DNA of 29,739 nucleotides from Cytophagales bacterium (GTDB lineage Bacteria > Bacteroidota > Bacteroidia > Cytophagales > Cyclobacteriaceae). The stretch covers positions 1 to 29,739 of the forward strand of contig DAHVFH010000002.1 in the NCBI GenBank assembly GCA_027317105.1, given 5' to 3'. Positions 1 through 7,207 of this stretch are shown here, in pieces (the stretch's first letter is position 1; each line of letters starts with the position of its first letter). The notes beneath the pieces are model-generated. The model was not told where the DNA came from, made no database searches, and saw only the letters and a list, made by a program, of their open reading frames with translations. The position numbers and the translations under genes were made by a program.

Positions 1-135
1 GATGTTTGTTGAATAGTTTTTATTAAACGCATTAAAAACCCAAAAGACAATTGCGGTTAAAACGCATAAGACTACGGCCTTCCAGTTGGCACGATCGAAT
101 CGAAACAAATTAAATAAGGCACGTACAATTTTCAT
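1..135 (-). CDS. YbbR/CdaR-like protein, N-terminal part (cut by window edge)
   Basis: The minus strand from an ATG at 133-135 stays open to the window edge, giving 45 residues. It begins MKIVRALFNLFRF, followed by a tryptophan-containing hydrophobic segment (about residues 18-36) and then FNKNYST. A short basic N-terminus, a single membrane anchor ending in FW, and an N-K-x-Y-S continuation are what YbbR-domain (CdaR-type) membrane proteins of Bacteroidota look like at their start. In that phylum, from memory, ybbR often follows nusB, DUF1573 and yajC and precedes coaE, which fits the neighbours here. The in-frame TGA four codons upstream of the ATG fixes this as the first possible ATG. The YbbR repeats themselves lie outside the window, so the family call rests on the anchor and the context. 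Confidence 0.6.
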   Translation of the reverse strand, partial: MKIVRALFNLFRFDRANWKAVVLCVLTAIVFWVFNAFNKNYSTNI

Positions 136-226
136 GGCTAAACATCAGCACCATCATCAGGGGGAAGCTCCAACTGTTTGTTGCTTGAAGTAAGATAGAA
201 TACATAGCTATTTAAAATTTAGGGTG

Positions 227-258
227 CAAAGTTATCCGTTTGGTATGAGCCTGACAAA
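227..258 (-). promoter_or_regulatory. Bacteroidota-type promoter for the ybbR-like gene
   Basis: On the minus strand TTTG (255-258) is followed after 20 bases by TAACTTTG (227-234), an exact match to the Bacteroidota -33 and -7 elements (TTTG and TAnnTTTG). Transcription would start near 220, leaving a leader of about 85 nt before the ATG at 135. The site lies downstream of the terminator of the preceding gene, so an independent promoter is expected here. This is inferred from motif match only. Confidence 0.5.
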
Positions 259-309
259 CAAAATAACCAATCAATGTACGCTTAGTCGTTTCCGATCAAT
301 TCAAAACAA

Positions 310-332
310 AAAATCCCCTGAACGGGGATTTT
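310..332 (-). terminator. Intrinsic terminator after the DUF1573 gene
   Basis: A perfect 9-bp stem (310-318 with 324-332, loop TGAAC) starts 22 bases past the stop codon of the DUF1573 gene. Read on the minus strand it is followed by a T-rich run (TTTTTTGTTTT including the stem end), the classic Rho-independent form. It separates the nusB-ytxH-DUF1573 cluster from the ybbR-like gene. Confidence 0.85.
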
Positions 333-353
333 AAAACTTCATTTTTATGGACA

Positions 354-899
354 CTACTTTTTGGGGCCGTTCGCGCCATCGGGTTTGGCTGTAACCATCG
401 CCTTGAATTTGATCATTGTAGTTTTTGGCCACGTGTTGGCCGTAACGGTAATCGTTTTATTTTGAATCCCAACTTTTCCATGAGTATCAAATTCTGCTTT
501 TACAAATCCCGTTCCGCCAACAGGAATGGGTGATTTGGTCCAATCTGGAACGGTGCAACCACAAGAAGGCTGTGCATTTTGAATGATAAGGGGTGCCTGG
601 CCGGTGTTTTTAACAGCATAAGTATATGAAACCTTCTGGCCTTCACCTACTGTCCCGAAATCATGGTCAGTAGTATTAAACTCAATTACCGGCAAAGGGC
701 CTTCGGGTTTTTCTTCTGGAGCAGTAGGGTTTGCCGTGGCAGCTGGGTTTGTTGCCTGTGTTGGCGCTCCTTTGTTTCCTTCCAACTGTGCAAGCCGACT
801 CTCTAATTCGGCTATTCTCTTTTCCGATGAGCGGTTACTGCAACTTGCAATGAACAGCCCAAAAAGGGTAATCAATATCACATTCAATCCCGTTTTCAT
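354..899 (-). CDS. DUF1573-domain lipoprotein
   Basis: A 181-residue protein from the ATG at 899. The open frame runs back to 932, but the chosen start puts a signal sequence at the N-terminus with a lipobox LFIASC (Cys20), and a candidate promoter -7 element at 930-937 would overlap the longer start. After the lipid-attachment Cys comes a short heptad-like segment (KRIAELESRLAQLEG), then an Ala/Pro/Thr linker (about 45-68), then the DUF1573 beta-sandwich (about 70-170) with the hallmark HDFGTV, KNTG, and the SCGCT cysteine motif (Cys113, Cys115). DUF1573 proteins are common exported Ig-like proteins in Bacteroidota; the molecular role is not known. Last gene of the minus-strand nusB cluster, closed by a strong terminator. 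Membrane-anchored periplasmic location is inferred. Confidence 0.85.
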   Translation of the reverse strand: MKTGLNVILITLFGLFIASCSNRSSEKRIAELESRLAQLEGNKGAPTQATNPAATANPTAPEEKPEGPLPVIEFNTTDHDFGTVGEGQKVSYTYAVKNTGQAPLIIQNAQPSCGCTVPDWTKSPIPVGGTGFVKAEFDTHGKVGIQNKTITVTANTWPKTTMIKFKAMVTAKPDGANGPKK

Positions 900-929
900 A
901 TTCATTTTTTTAGCTAATAAAATAATAAT

Positions 930-961
930 CAAAATTAATTCCTTGTCCCTATAAATGTCAA
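930..961 (-). promoter_or_regulatory. Candidate promoter for the DUF1573 gene
   Basis: On the minus strand TTG (959-961) is followed after 21 bases by TAATTTTG (930-937), matching the Bacteroidota -7 element TAnnTTTG. The start site would fall near 923, about 24 nt before the ATG at 899. It suggests the lipoprotein gene can be transcribed apart from nusB-ytxH. Spacing is slightly long, so confidence is moderate. Confidence 0.4.
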
Positions 962-986
962 CTTTTCTCTTTTTTTTAACAAAAGG

Positions 987-1295
987 TTAACTGTTTTTAC
1001 CCCGGATTTGATCCAACAACTCATCCACATCATCCAACAGTTGTTGTGCCTTCCCTTTTGCTTCCAAAACAACTTTTTGCCCTTGCGATTGAGCTTCAGA
1101 AGTGAGAGGCGTATCTTTACCACTCATCAAATCATTCAGGTAATCTTGTAACAACGTTCTGTACTTGTCTAACTGAAACGAGAGTTTTTCACGTGTATTC
1201 GTGCCTTTATCGGGTGCATACAAAATCCCCAGGATTGCACCTGCGGCCGCGCCCACCAAAAATGCCGCTAAAGCGTTGTTACTCTTTTTACCCAT
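987..1295 (-). CDS. YtxH-domain small membrane protein
   Basis: A 102-residue protein from the ATG at 1295 (MGKKSNNALAAFLVG). The open frame extends to 1340, but the extra 15 residues are unlike the family, whose members begin with a short polar stretch and go straight into the Gly/Ala-rich membrane segment. Here that segment is AFLVGAAAGAILGILYAPDKG, followed by the typical T-R-E-K-L and a helical, charged C-terminal half likely to be amphipathic or coiled-coil. YtxH proteins are small single-pass proteins linked to general stress in other bacteria; their mechanism is unknown. The start lies 45 nt after the nusB stop. A -7-like TATCTTTG lies on the minus strand at 1316-1323 but no -33 partner was found. 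Confidence 0.8.
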   Translation of the reverse strand: MGKKSNNALAAFLVGAAAGAILGILYAPDKGTNTREKLSFQLDKYRTLLQDYLNDLMSGKDTPLTSEAQSQGQKVVLEAKGKAQQLLDDVDELLDQIRGKNS

Positions 1296-1340
1296 AATAA
1301 CTTGTTTTTGAAATGCAAAGATAAAAGTATTTTCGTTCAA

Positions 1341-2465
1341 CTACTTATTATCGAGAAGCCCTCGGCCGCTCTTTTTTATTTCGCCTGAATCTTTCATCGA
1401 CTTGGAAATGACATCCAAAATGCCATTGATAAACTGCCTACTCTTAGGGGTACTGTAATCTTTAGAGAGTTCAAGGTATTCGTTGATGGTCACCTTCACC
1501 GGAATGTTTGGAAAATAAACCATTTCAGAAATCGCCATTTCAAGAATTACACGATCGGTCAAAGGCAACCGATCGACTTCCCAATTTCGCGTGTTTTTGG
1601 CAATCAATTCCTTATAACGAGGATCAAGGTCAATCACTTTGTTAAACAATAGATCTATAAAACCCTTGTCATCATCCCAATTCAGGGACACTTTTTGAAG
1701 GGTCATTTTTCCATCGGCATACGATTTTATGGTTTTGTCCACCATGCTTTTCACGATGTCTTTGTCCTCAGCCCACCGAATATTTTGATCTTCAAAATAA
1801 TCATTGATAACCCCACTGCCCAAAATAATTTTGCGGGTGAGGTGTTTGATAAAGGCCTTTTCTGTTTCTTCATCTGGCGTATCCAAAGTTATGAACTTTT
1901 GATACGCACTGTCTTCTTTAAGCACATCACGAAACCAACCCCGTATTTTGTCCAACTTGCCTTCCCATCCAGAATTTTCTTTCGCTAATGATTTTTGCAA
2001 TTCCGCGTTTTGTCTCCAGGCTTTGATCCAAGTATGTTGAACAAAATGCTTATGATTCACTCGTTTGTCCGTTCCTGCCTGATCGGCCAAAGCCACCATC
2101 AGGGAGATCACGCTATGGTACAGCGCTGAAATTTTTTCCATTTCCAGCAAGATGTTCTTGTTTAAAGAAGCCTGGTCTTTTTTAAGTGATTTAAGGTAAA
2201 GGTTAATCGCTTCCTCAACGGTCTTGTTGATGATAGTATCTTCGCCCTTTACCTTGGCATCCAACATTTTTTTTTCAAAGAGTTGAAGCGCCTGCTTTTT
2301 TTGAGAACGCAGCAATTCTTTGTCTTGCACCTTCATGGAGTTCAAATTGGGCTTAAACTTCTCCTCGATGAAATCATGAGCTACCTGCAGGTCGGCTTCT
2401 TTACACTGACTATACGCAAATAGGCTTTGCATAATTTTGATTCGAATAGTACGCCTGTTGAGCAT
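1341..2465 (-). CDS. nusB: Transcription antitermination factor NusB, extended Bacteroidota form
   Basis: A 374-residue protein starting MLNRRTIRIKIMQSLFAY, the standard NusB N-terminal helix. The ATG at 2465 is chosen because the further 14 codons to 2507 do not belong to the family. NusB binds boxA RNA with S10 (NusE) to form the antitermination complex on rRNA operons. The C-terminal half of the fold is at about 268-357 (FIDLLFNKVIDLDPRY, then NWEVDRLPLTDRVILEMAISEM, here split in description only, then PVKVTINEYLELSKDYSTPKS). Between the two parts lies a lysine-rich helical insertion of roughly 230 residues, so the protein is more than twice the length of E. coli NusB (139 residues). Extended NusB proteins are normal in this phylum. 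First gene of the minus-strand cluster with ytxH and the DUF1573 gene. Confidence 0.9.
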   Translation of the reverse strand: MLNRRTIRIKIMQSLFAYSQCKEADLQVAHDFIEEKFKPNLNSMKVQDKELLRSQKKQALQLFEKKMLDAKVKGEDTIINKTVEEAINLYLKSLKKDQASLNKNILLEMEKISALYHSVISLMVALADQAGTDKRVNHKHFVQHTWIKAWRQNAELQKSLAKENSGWEGKLDKIRGWFRDVLKEDSAYQKFITLDTPDEETEKAFIKHLTRKIILGSGVINDYFEDQNIRWAEDKDIVKSMVDKTIKSYADGKMTLQKVSLNWDDDKGFIDLLFNKVIDLDPRYKELIAKNTRNWEVDRLPLTDRVILEMAISEMVYFPNIPVKVTINEYLELSKDYSTPKSRQFINGILDVISKSMKDSGEIKKSGRGLLDNK

Positions 2466-2603
2466 GATAAAGAACGTTTTTTGAGGCTGCAAATTACGCC
2501 CTAGCAATCAAATGTGAAAGACTTTGTTGGATAAGTGTGCTTTTGCGAACTTGCAGGACGCAATTCACGTTGCTAATCCTCATAAATACTGCGCTTAGCC
2601 GAA

Positions 2604-4394
2604 ATGAAAGAACTCACGCATCTCAACAAATATTTACTTAAATACAAGTGGAGCCTGATCTGGGGACTTGTTTTTGTTATCATTTCCAATGCATTCCAGA
2701 TTTTACCAGCTCAATTCGTTCGTTACTCCATTGACTTGGTGGTTGACAACATCCGTGTGTATCGCTCTTTTGATAAAAGTAGCGTGCAGCAATCCTTCTT
2801 CGATGTATTCGCACGAAGCATCTTAATTTATGCCGTGCTCATTTTGATTATGGCGTTGTTACGTGGGGTATTTTTATATTTTGTTCGCCAGACACTGATC
2901 GTAATGAGCCGGCTGATCGAGTATGATTTAAAAAATGAAATTTTTGAACATTACCAAACACTGCCCATTAGTTTTTACAGGAGAAACAATACAGGTGATT
3001 TAATGAACCGGATCAGCGAAGACGTAGGGCGTGTTCGCATGTATTTAGGTCCCTCCATAATGTATGGTCTGCAGCTTGCCACGCTCTTTGCCATGCTTGT
3101 TCCCTTTATGTTTGCAATCAGTCCCAAGCTTACGTTGTACTCTTTATTGCCATTACCCCTATTATCCATCACTATATTTTATGTAAATAATATTATTGAG
3201 CATCGCAGCAGCGAAATCCAGAAAAGTCAATCTCGGTTAAGCACTTTTGTACAAGAAGCATTTTCTGGTATCCGTGTGTTGAAGTCCTTTACGCGCGAAA
3301 AAGAGTCGGTCGCCAATTTTGCCGTGGAGAATAATGAGTATAAACACCAGTCGATTAAGTTAACAAAGGTAGAAGCCCTGTTTTATCCGATTGTGTTAGG
3401 GCTAGTCGGGTTAAGCATTCTTTTCACCGTGTATGCGGGAAGTGTGGAGGTCATTAATGGTGCGCTAACCGTGGGGAATATTGCCGAGTTTATTATTTAC
3501 GTAAATATCCTCACTTGGCCCGTCACCTTGTTAGGTTGGACAAGCAGTCAGGTTAAGCGGGCAGAGGCGTCTCAAAAACGAATCAATGAGTTTTTAAAAA
3601 TCAAAACAGATATTATTCCGTCCAAAAATTTAGCGAGCGAAATTGCCGGAAAGGTAACGTTCGAAAATGTTTTCTTTACCTATCCTGACACGGGAGTGGA
3701 GGCATTAAAAAACATTTCTTTCACTATCAGTCCGGGCGAATCGTTGGGAATCATCGGCACTACTGGATCGGGCAAAAGCACTATTGCCAATTTAGTTTCC
3801 CGACTCTACGATGTCACTGGAGGTGAGGTGCGCATAGACGGAATACCCATCAAGGAATTAAATTTAATTTCGTTGCGAAAGCAGGTGGGTGTGGTACCCC
3901 AAGATGTTTTTCTCTTCAGCGATACCATCTACAATAATATTGGTTTCGGTCTGGAGATCCCAGATGAAAACAAAATCATTCAAGCGGCCAAAGATGCTGA
4001 TGTGTATGAAAATATTCAGGCTTTTCCTAAGGGTTTTGGCACACGCGTGGGCGAGCGAGGGATCACTCTTTCTGGCGGACAAAAGCAAAGGGTTTCAATT
4101 GCCCGGGCAGTGGCGCGTGAACCAAAAATATTAATTCTCGATGACGCCCTTTCTGCAGTCGACACCAAAACAGAGAACAATATCCTTAACAGCATGAAAA
4201 AAATAATGGTGGGCAGAACGAGCATTATTATCTCTCACCGTGTTTCCTCTGCTAAGCTGGCCAATAAAATTCTAGTCTTACATGATGGCGAAATCGTGGA
4301 AGAAGGCACCCACGAATCCCTGCTAGAAAAAGAGGGCGTTTACAAAGAGCTGTTCGAAAAACAGATGCAAACGGATGAAGTGGAAACGGATTAG
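2604..4394 (+). CDS. ABC exporter half-transporter, degenerate-site subunit (MdlA/BmrC-like)
   Basis: A 596-residue type IV ABC exporter. The transmembrane domain covers about 1-325 (six hydrophobic segments) and the ATPase domain about 345-596. Visible motifs: Walker A GTTGSGKST (385-393), Q-loop VPQD (431-434), signature LSGGQ (489-493), Walker B ILILD (509-513), D-loop SAVD, switch His545 in ISHR. The residue after Walker B is Asp514, not the catalytic Glu, while the signature is canonical. This is the pattern of the degenerate-site subunit of heterodimeric exporters such as TM287/288, BmrCD and MdlAB. The matching partner is encoded at 5192-6964 on the other strand. Substrate (drug, lipid or peptide) cannot be read from sequence. 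Its stop codon interlocks with that of the next, convergent gene (shared TTAG at 4391-4394). Confidence 0.92.
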   Translation: MKELTHLNKYLLKYKWSLIWGLVFVIISNAFQILPAQFVRYSIDLVVDNIRVYRSFDKSSVQQSFFDVFARSILIYAVLILIMALLRGVFLYFVRQTLIVMSRLIEYDLKNEIFEHYQTLPISFYRRNNTGDLMNRISEDVGRVRMYLGPSIMYGLQLATLFAMLVPFMFAISPKLTLYSLLPLPLLSITIFYVNNIIEHRSSEIQKSQSRLSTFVQEAFSGIRVLKSFTREKESVANFAVENNEYKHQSIKLTKVEALFYPIVLGLVGLSILFTVYAGSVEVINGALTVGNIAEFIIYVNILTWPVTLLGWTSSQVKRAEASQKRINEFLKIKTDIIPSKNLASEIAGKVTFENVFFTYPDTGVEALKNISFTISPGESLGIIGTTGSGKSTIANLVSRLYDVTGGEVRIDGIPIKELNLISLRKQVGVVPQDVFLFSDTIYNNIGFGLEIPDENKIIQAAKDADVYENIQAFPKGFGTRVGERGITLSGGQKQRVSIARAVAREPKILILDDALSAVDTKTENNILNSMKKIMVGRTSIIISHRVSSAKLANKILVLHDGEIVEEGTHESLLEKEGVYKELFEKQMQTDEVETD

Positions 4395-5128
4395 AAAACA
4401 TACCGAAGCCCCACCCCGCCTTGAAACCGCTGATACCCTGGATCGACCAGCGTATCGGTAAACAGCTCCACTTCGATAAAGGCTGAAATGGGCAATGAAA
4501 AGTAAGAATATTCAAAACCCGCAAGGACAACAGGGCCGTAAGTAAACCGATTTACAATAAACCGGCCAAAGCGAGCCTCACCCACCCCCACTGGTGCCTG
4601 TTGGTAATTATAATCGTATTGAATTTTTGTGCTTCTCCATTGCCATCCCAGACCGGCATACACCATCAGGCCTTTTGAAATTACCGTAGCATCCCATTGA
4701 TATAAAAACTTGGTCTCCAAAAACCAATCGTCCAAGACCTTATGGGTAAGATAGGTTATTGTTGATTTTTGCTTCGTGGCAATATCAGTCGATAATGTAT
4801 CTACATGGGCGAGGCCATTAAAAAGTCCGCGGTAATAACTGTTGTATAACCCGCTGGCGGCTTTGCCCGCATCCACGGCAAACGACCAATGCTTACTGGG
4901 ATAAAACTTATAAGTCAATGCAAAAGGATCGCCTACCTTAAAGCCGATGCCCTGATAGGGATATTGGCTTTCAACAAAAATAGGACATACAATTCGAGCC
5001 TTGCTGTGCGATACCTTAGGCTGATTATAGTGACTGCTCCGCACGCTTTTTCTTATTTGAGAAAAGCACATTGGCGCAGTCAGGAGAAACAGAAAAAGCA
5101 GTAAAAAGAATGGCTTTTGAAAACGCAT
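4391..5128 (-). CDS. Exported outer-membrane beta-barrel-like protein, function unknown
   Basis: A 245-residue protein from the ATG at 5128, which gives a clear signal peptide (MRFQKPFFLLLFLFLLTAP, cleavage probably after CFSQ). The frame is open back to 5188, only 3 nt past the end of the downstream-strand ABC gene, but the added residues are not signal-like. The mature part has alternating aromatic/polar strands typical of small outer-membrane barrels: YQGIGFKVGDPFALTYKFY, then LMVYAGLGWQWRSTKIQYDY, VVLAGFEYSYFS, and a C-terminal strand ending GGVGLRYVF with the terminal Phe expected for BAM-assembled barrels. No enzymatic motif is seen. It lies between the two halves of an ABC exporter and 63 nt downstream of the second half on the same strand, so it may be co-transcribed with it. 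Link to export is inference from position. Confidence 0.65.
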   Translation of the reverse strand: MRFQKPFFLLLFLFLLTAPMCFSQIRKSVRSSHYNQPKVSHSKARIVCPIFVESQYPYQGIGFKVGDPFALTYKFYPSKHWSFAVDAGKAASGLYNSYYRGLFNGLAHVDTLSTDIATKQKSTITYLTHKVLDDWFLETKFLYQWDATVISKGLMVYAGLGWQWRSTKIQYDYNYQQAPVGVGEARFGRFIVNRFTYGPVVLAGFEYSYFSLPISAFIEVELFTDTLVDPGYQRFQGGVGLRYVF

Positions 5129-5191
5129 CAAAGCAAAGATAATTCTTTTGCAGAAACGAAGGGGAATCTCTCCAATATTACCCGCCAAGGG

Positions 5192-6964
5192 TCAAACGGC
5201 CTCTTTATATTGCATTTTATGAAGATGGGCATAAAAGCCATCGTGCGCCAGCAACTCCTCATGTCGACCTGATTCTTTTATTTCTCCCTTGTCCAAAACG
5301 ATTATTTTTTTGGCGTGCTGGATAGTAGAGAGTCTATGGGCAATAACGATGGAGGTTCGATTCTCCATCATCTTGCCAATGGCATCCTGAATCATTTCTT
5401 CCGTTTCCGTATCTACCGAAGAGGTGGCTTCGTCTAGCACTAAAATCTTTGGGTCGTACACCATGGCACGAATAAAGGAAAGTAACTGACGCTGTCCTAC
5501 AGATAGGGTGGCACCACGCTCCATCACATTATAATCCAGTCCACCTGGCAATCGGTCGATGAACTTTCTTGCGCCCACCAAATCGGCAGCGTTCAAGATC
5601 ATGGCATCGGTGACTTCCGCATTGCCTAAGGTGATGTTGTAGCGGATAGTGCTTGAAAAAAGAAACACATCTTGAAGTACTACACCGATATTTTTTCGTA
5701 AGGATGAAAGATTATAGTTGGTAAGGGTCACCCCATCAATAGAAATTGATCCTCTATTGACTTCATAAAAGCGACTCAGTAAATTAATAACCGAGGACTT
5801 TCCTGCGCCTGTCGCGCCAACCAGCGCCACGGTTTCACCCTGTTTTATCTCCAGATTAAAATCTTTCAGTACATAATTGGCCTCGTTATAGGCAAACCAC
5901 ACATGTTCAAAATGAACGACTCCCTTCATTTCCTCAGGGCGATAGGTTCCTTCCTGAACCTGAAATTCTTTATCCTCTAAAAGGTTAATAATCCGGGAAG
6001 AACTTACGATCCCCATTTGAAGGGTATTGTACCGGTCAGCGATCATTCGAATCGGTCGGAAAAAAAGTTGGATAAACATGATAAACGAAACCAATTTGCC
6101 CAACGTGATGCCTGTTAGTTCTTGATTGATAGCACCTTTTGCTCCATACCAAACCAGCAATCCAGTGCCCATGGCCGCAATGATTTCCGCCACAGGAAAG
6201 TAGATCGAATAATACAATACCGACCTTAGATTGGCATCGCGATGCTCGCGATTGATCACTTTAAATTTCTCAAATTCTTTTTTCTCACTCCCGAAAATCT
6301 GCACGATACTCATGCCTGTAATATGTTCTTGTACATAAGCATTCAAGTTGGAAACGGCATTGCGAACATCGTTAAAGGCCACTTTTATTTTTTCTTTAAA
6401 GACATAGGTTGATAAAATCATCAACGGAATGGTCGATAAACTGACCAGCGCCAGGCGCCAATCAATATAAAACATAAAAGCAAGGATGAAGACAATTTGC
6501 AACAAATCACTAGCCATGGCAGCGAGTCCTTCACTAAAAACATCGGCAAGTGTTTCTACGTCCGAAATTGTGCGGGTAACCAATCGGCCAATCGGTGTTT
6601 TGTCAAAAAATTGCAAACGTAAGTGGACGATATGCTCGTACAATTTTATCCGGATATCACGGATGACAAACTGGGCAATGCGTCCGGATACATAGGTGTG
6701 AAAATACTGTACAATGGATTGTGCCACCAAAAGCAGCAATATCAATAACATCACATCCACCATGCCCCAATAATTTCCCAACTGCACGTGTTTGTCAATG
6801 GTATATTGTATGAGGAGAGGACGCAAAGGGGTGAGAATGCCCAAGACAAGGGTAAGGAAAACAACAAAATAAAAACGATTTCTGTACGGACGAACAAATC
6901 CAAGAAGCCGTCCCAGAACTTTAAAGTCTAAAATATTGCCGCTGCTTACTTTTTCTTTTTCCAT
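5192..6964 (-). CDS. ABC exporter half-transporter, consensus-site subunit (MdlB/BmrD-like)
   Basis: A 590-residue exporter subunit: membrane domain about 20-325, ATPase domain about 348-590. Motifs: Walker A GATGAGKSS (383-391), Q-loop VLQD (429-432), signature LSVGQ (487-491) followed by RQLLSF, Walker B ILVLD (507-511) with catalytic Glu512, D-loop SSVD, switch His543 in IAHR. The signature departs from LSGGQ at the first Gly, while Walker B is canonical, the mirror image of the subunit at 2604-4394. Pairing the two would give one fully active site (this Walker A/B plus the other subunit's LSGGQ) and one degenerate site, as in MdlB, BmrD and TM288. The ATG at 6964 gives a normal short polar N-terminus (MEKEKVSSGN). 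The two genes are on opposite strands rather than in tandem. Confidence 0.92.
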   Translation of the reverse strand: MEKEKVSSGNILDFKVLGRLLGFVRPYRNRFYFVVFLTLVLGILTPLRPLLIQYTIDKHVQLGNYWGMVDVMLLILLLLVAQSIVQYFHTYVSGRIAQFVIRDIRIKLYEHIVHLRLQFFDKTPIGRLVTRTISDVETLADVFSEGLAAMASDLLQIVFILAFMFYIDWRLALVSLSTIPLMILSTYVFKEKIKVAFNDVRNAVSNLNAYVQEHITGMSIVQIFGSEKKEFEKFKVINREHRDANLRSVLYYSIYFPVAEIIAAMGTGLLVWYGAKGAINQELTGITLGKLVSFIMFIQLFFRPIRMIADRYNTLQMGIVSSSRIINLLEDKEFQVQEGTYRPEEMKGVVHFEHVWFAYNEANYVLKDFNLEIKQGETVALVGATGAGKSSVINLLSRFYEVNRGSISIDGVTLTNYNLSSLRKNIGVVLQDVFLFSSTIRYNITLGNAEVTDAMILNAADLVGARKFIDRLPGGLDYNVMERGATLSVGQRQLLSFIRAMVYDPKILVLDEATSSVDTETEEMIQDAIGKMMENRTSIVIAHRLSTIQHAKKIIVLDKGEIKESGRHEELLAHDGFYAHLHKMQYKEAV

Positions 6965-7160
6965 TTCGGTCTAAACCACTTTTTCACTGATAAGGTTTGC
7001 AAAAATGCGAAAAGCAATCGATTTCTTTTGATGGATTTTTGACAAAGAAGAATAGCTATCGATTGCCAGGAATACTGCATAAATGTATTAAGCGCATTCA
7101 TGTTGCTTGATTGTTAATAAAAGGTTTAAATAATTAATCGAAAGGCTACTTTCCAATGGT

Positions 7161-7179
7161 GCAAAAAGGATATTTTTGC
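7161..7179 (+). promoter_or_regulatory. Candidate promoter with hairpin upstream of the TonB-dependent receptor gene
   Basis: TATTTTTG at 7171-7178 matches the Bacteroidota -7 element TAnnTTTG, 30 bases before the receptor ATG. It lies within a perfect 7-bp inverted repeat (GCAAAAA 7161-7167, TTTTTGC 7173-7179). The -33 region (around 7149) has only a TTT run, not TTTG. The dyad could be an operator over the promoter or a chance AT-rich repeat. Confidence 0.35.
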
Positions 7180-7207
7180 CTTGTTAAAAACCTAACAAAA
7201 CCTAGCT

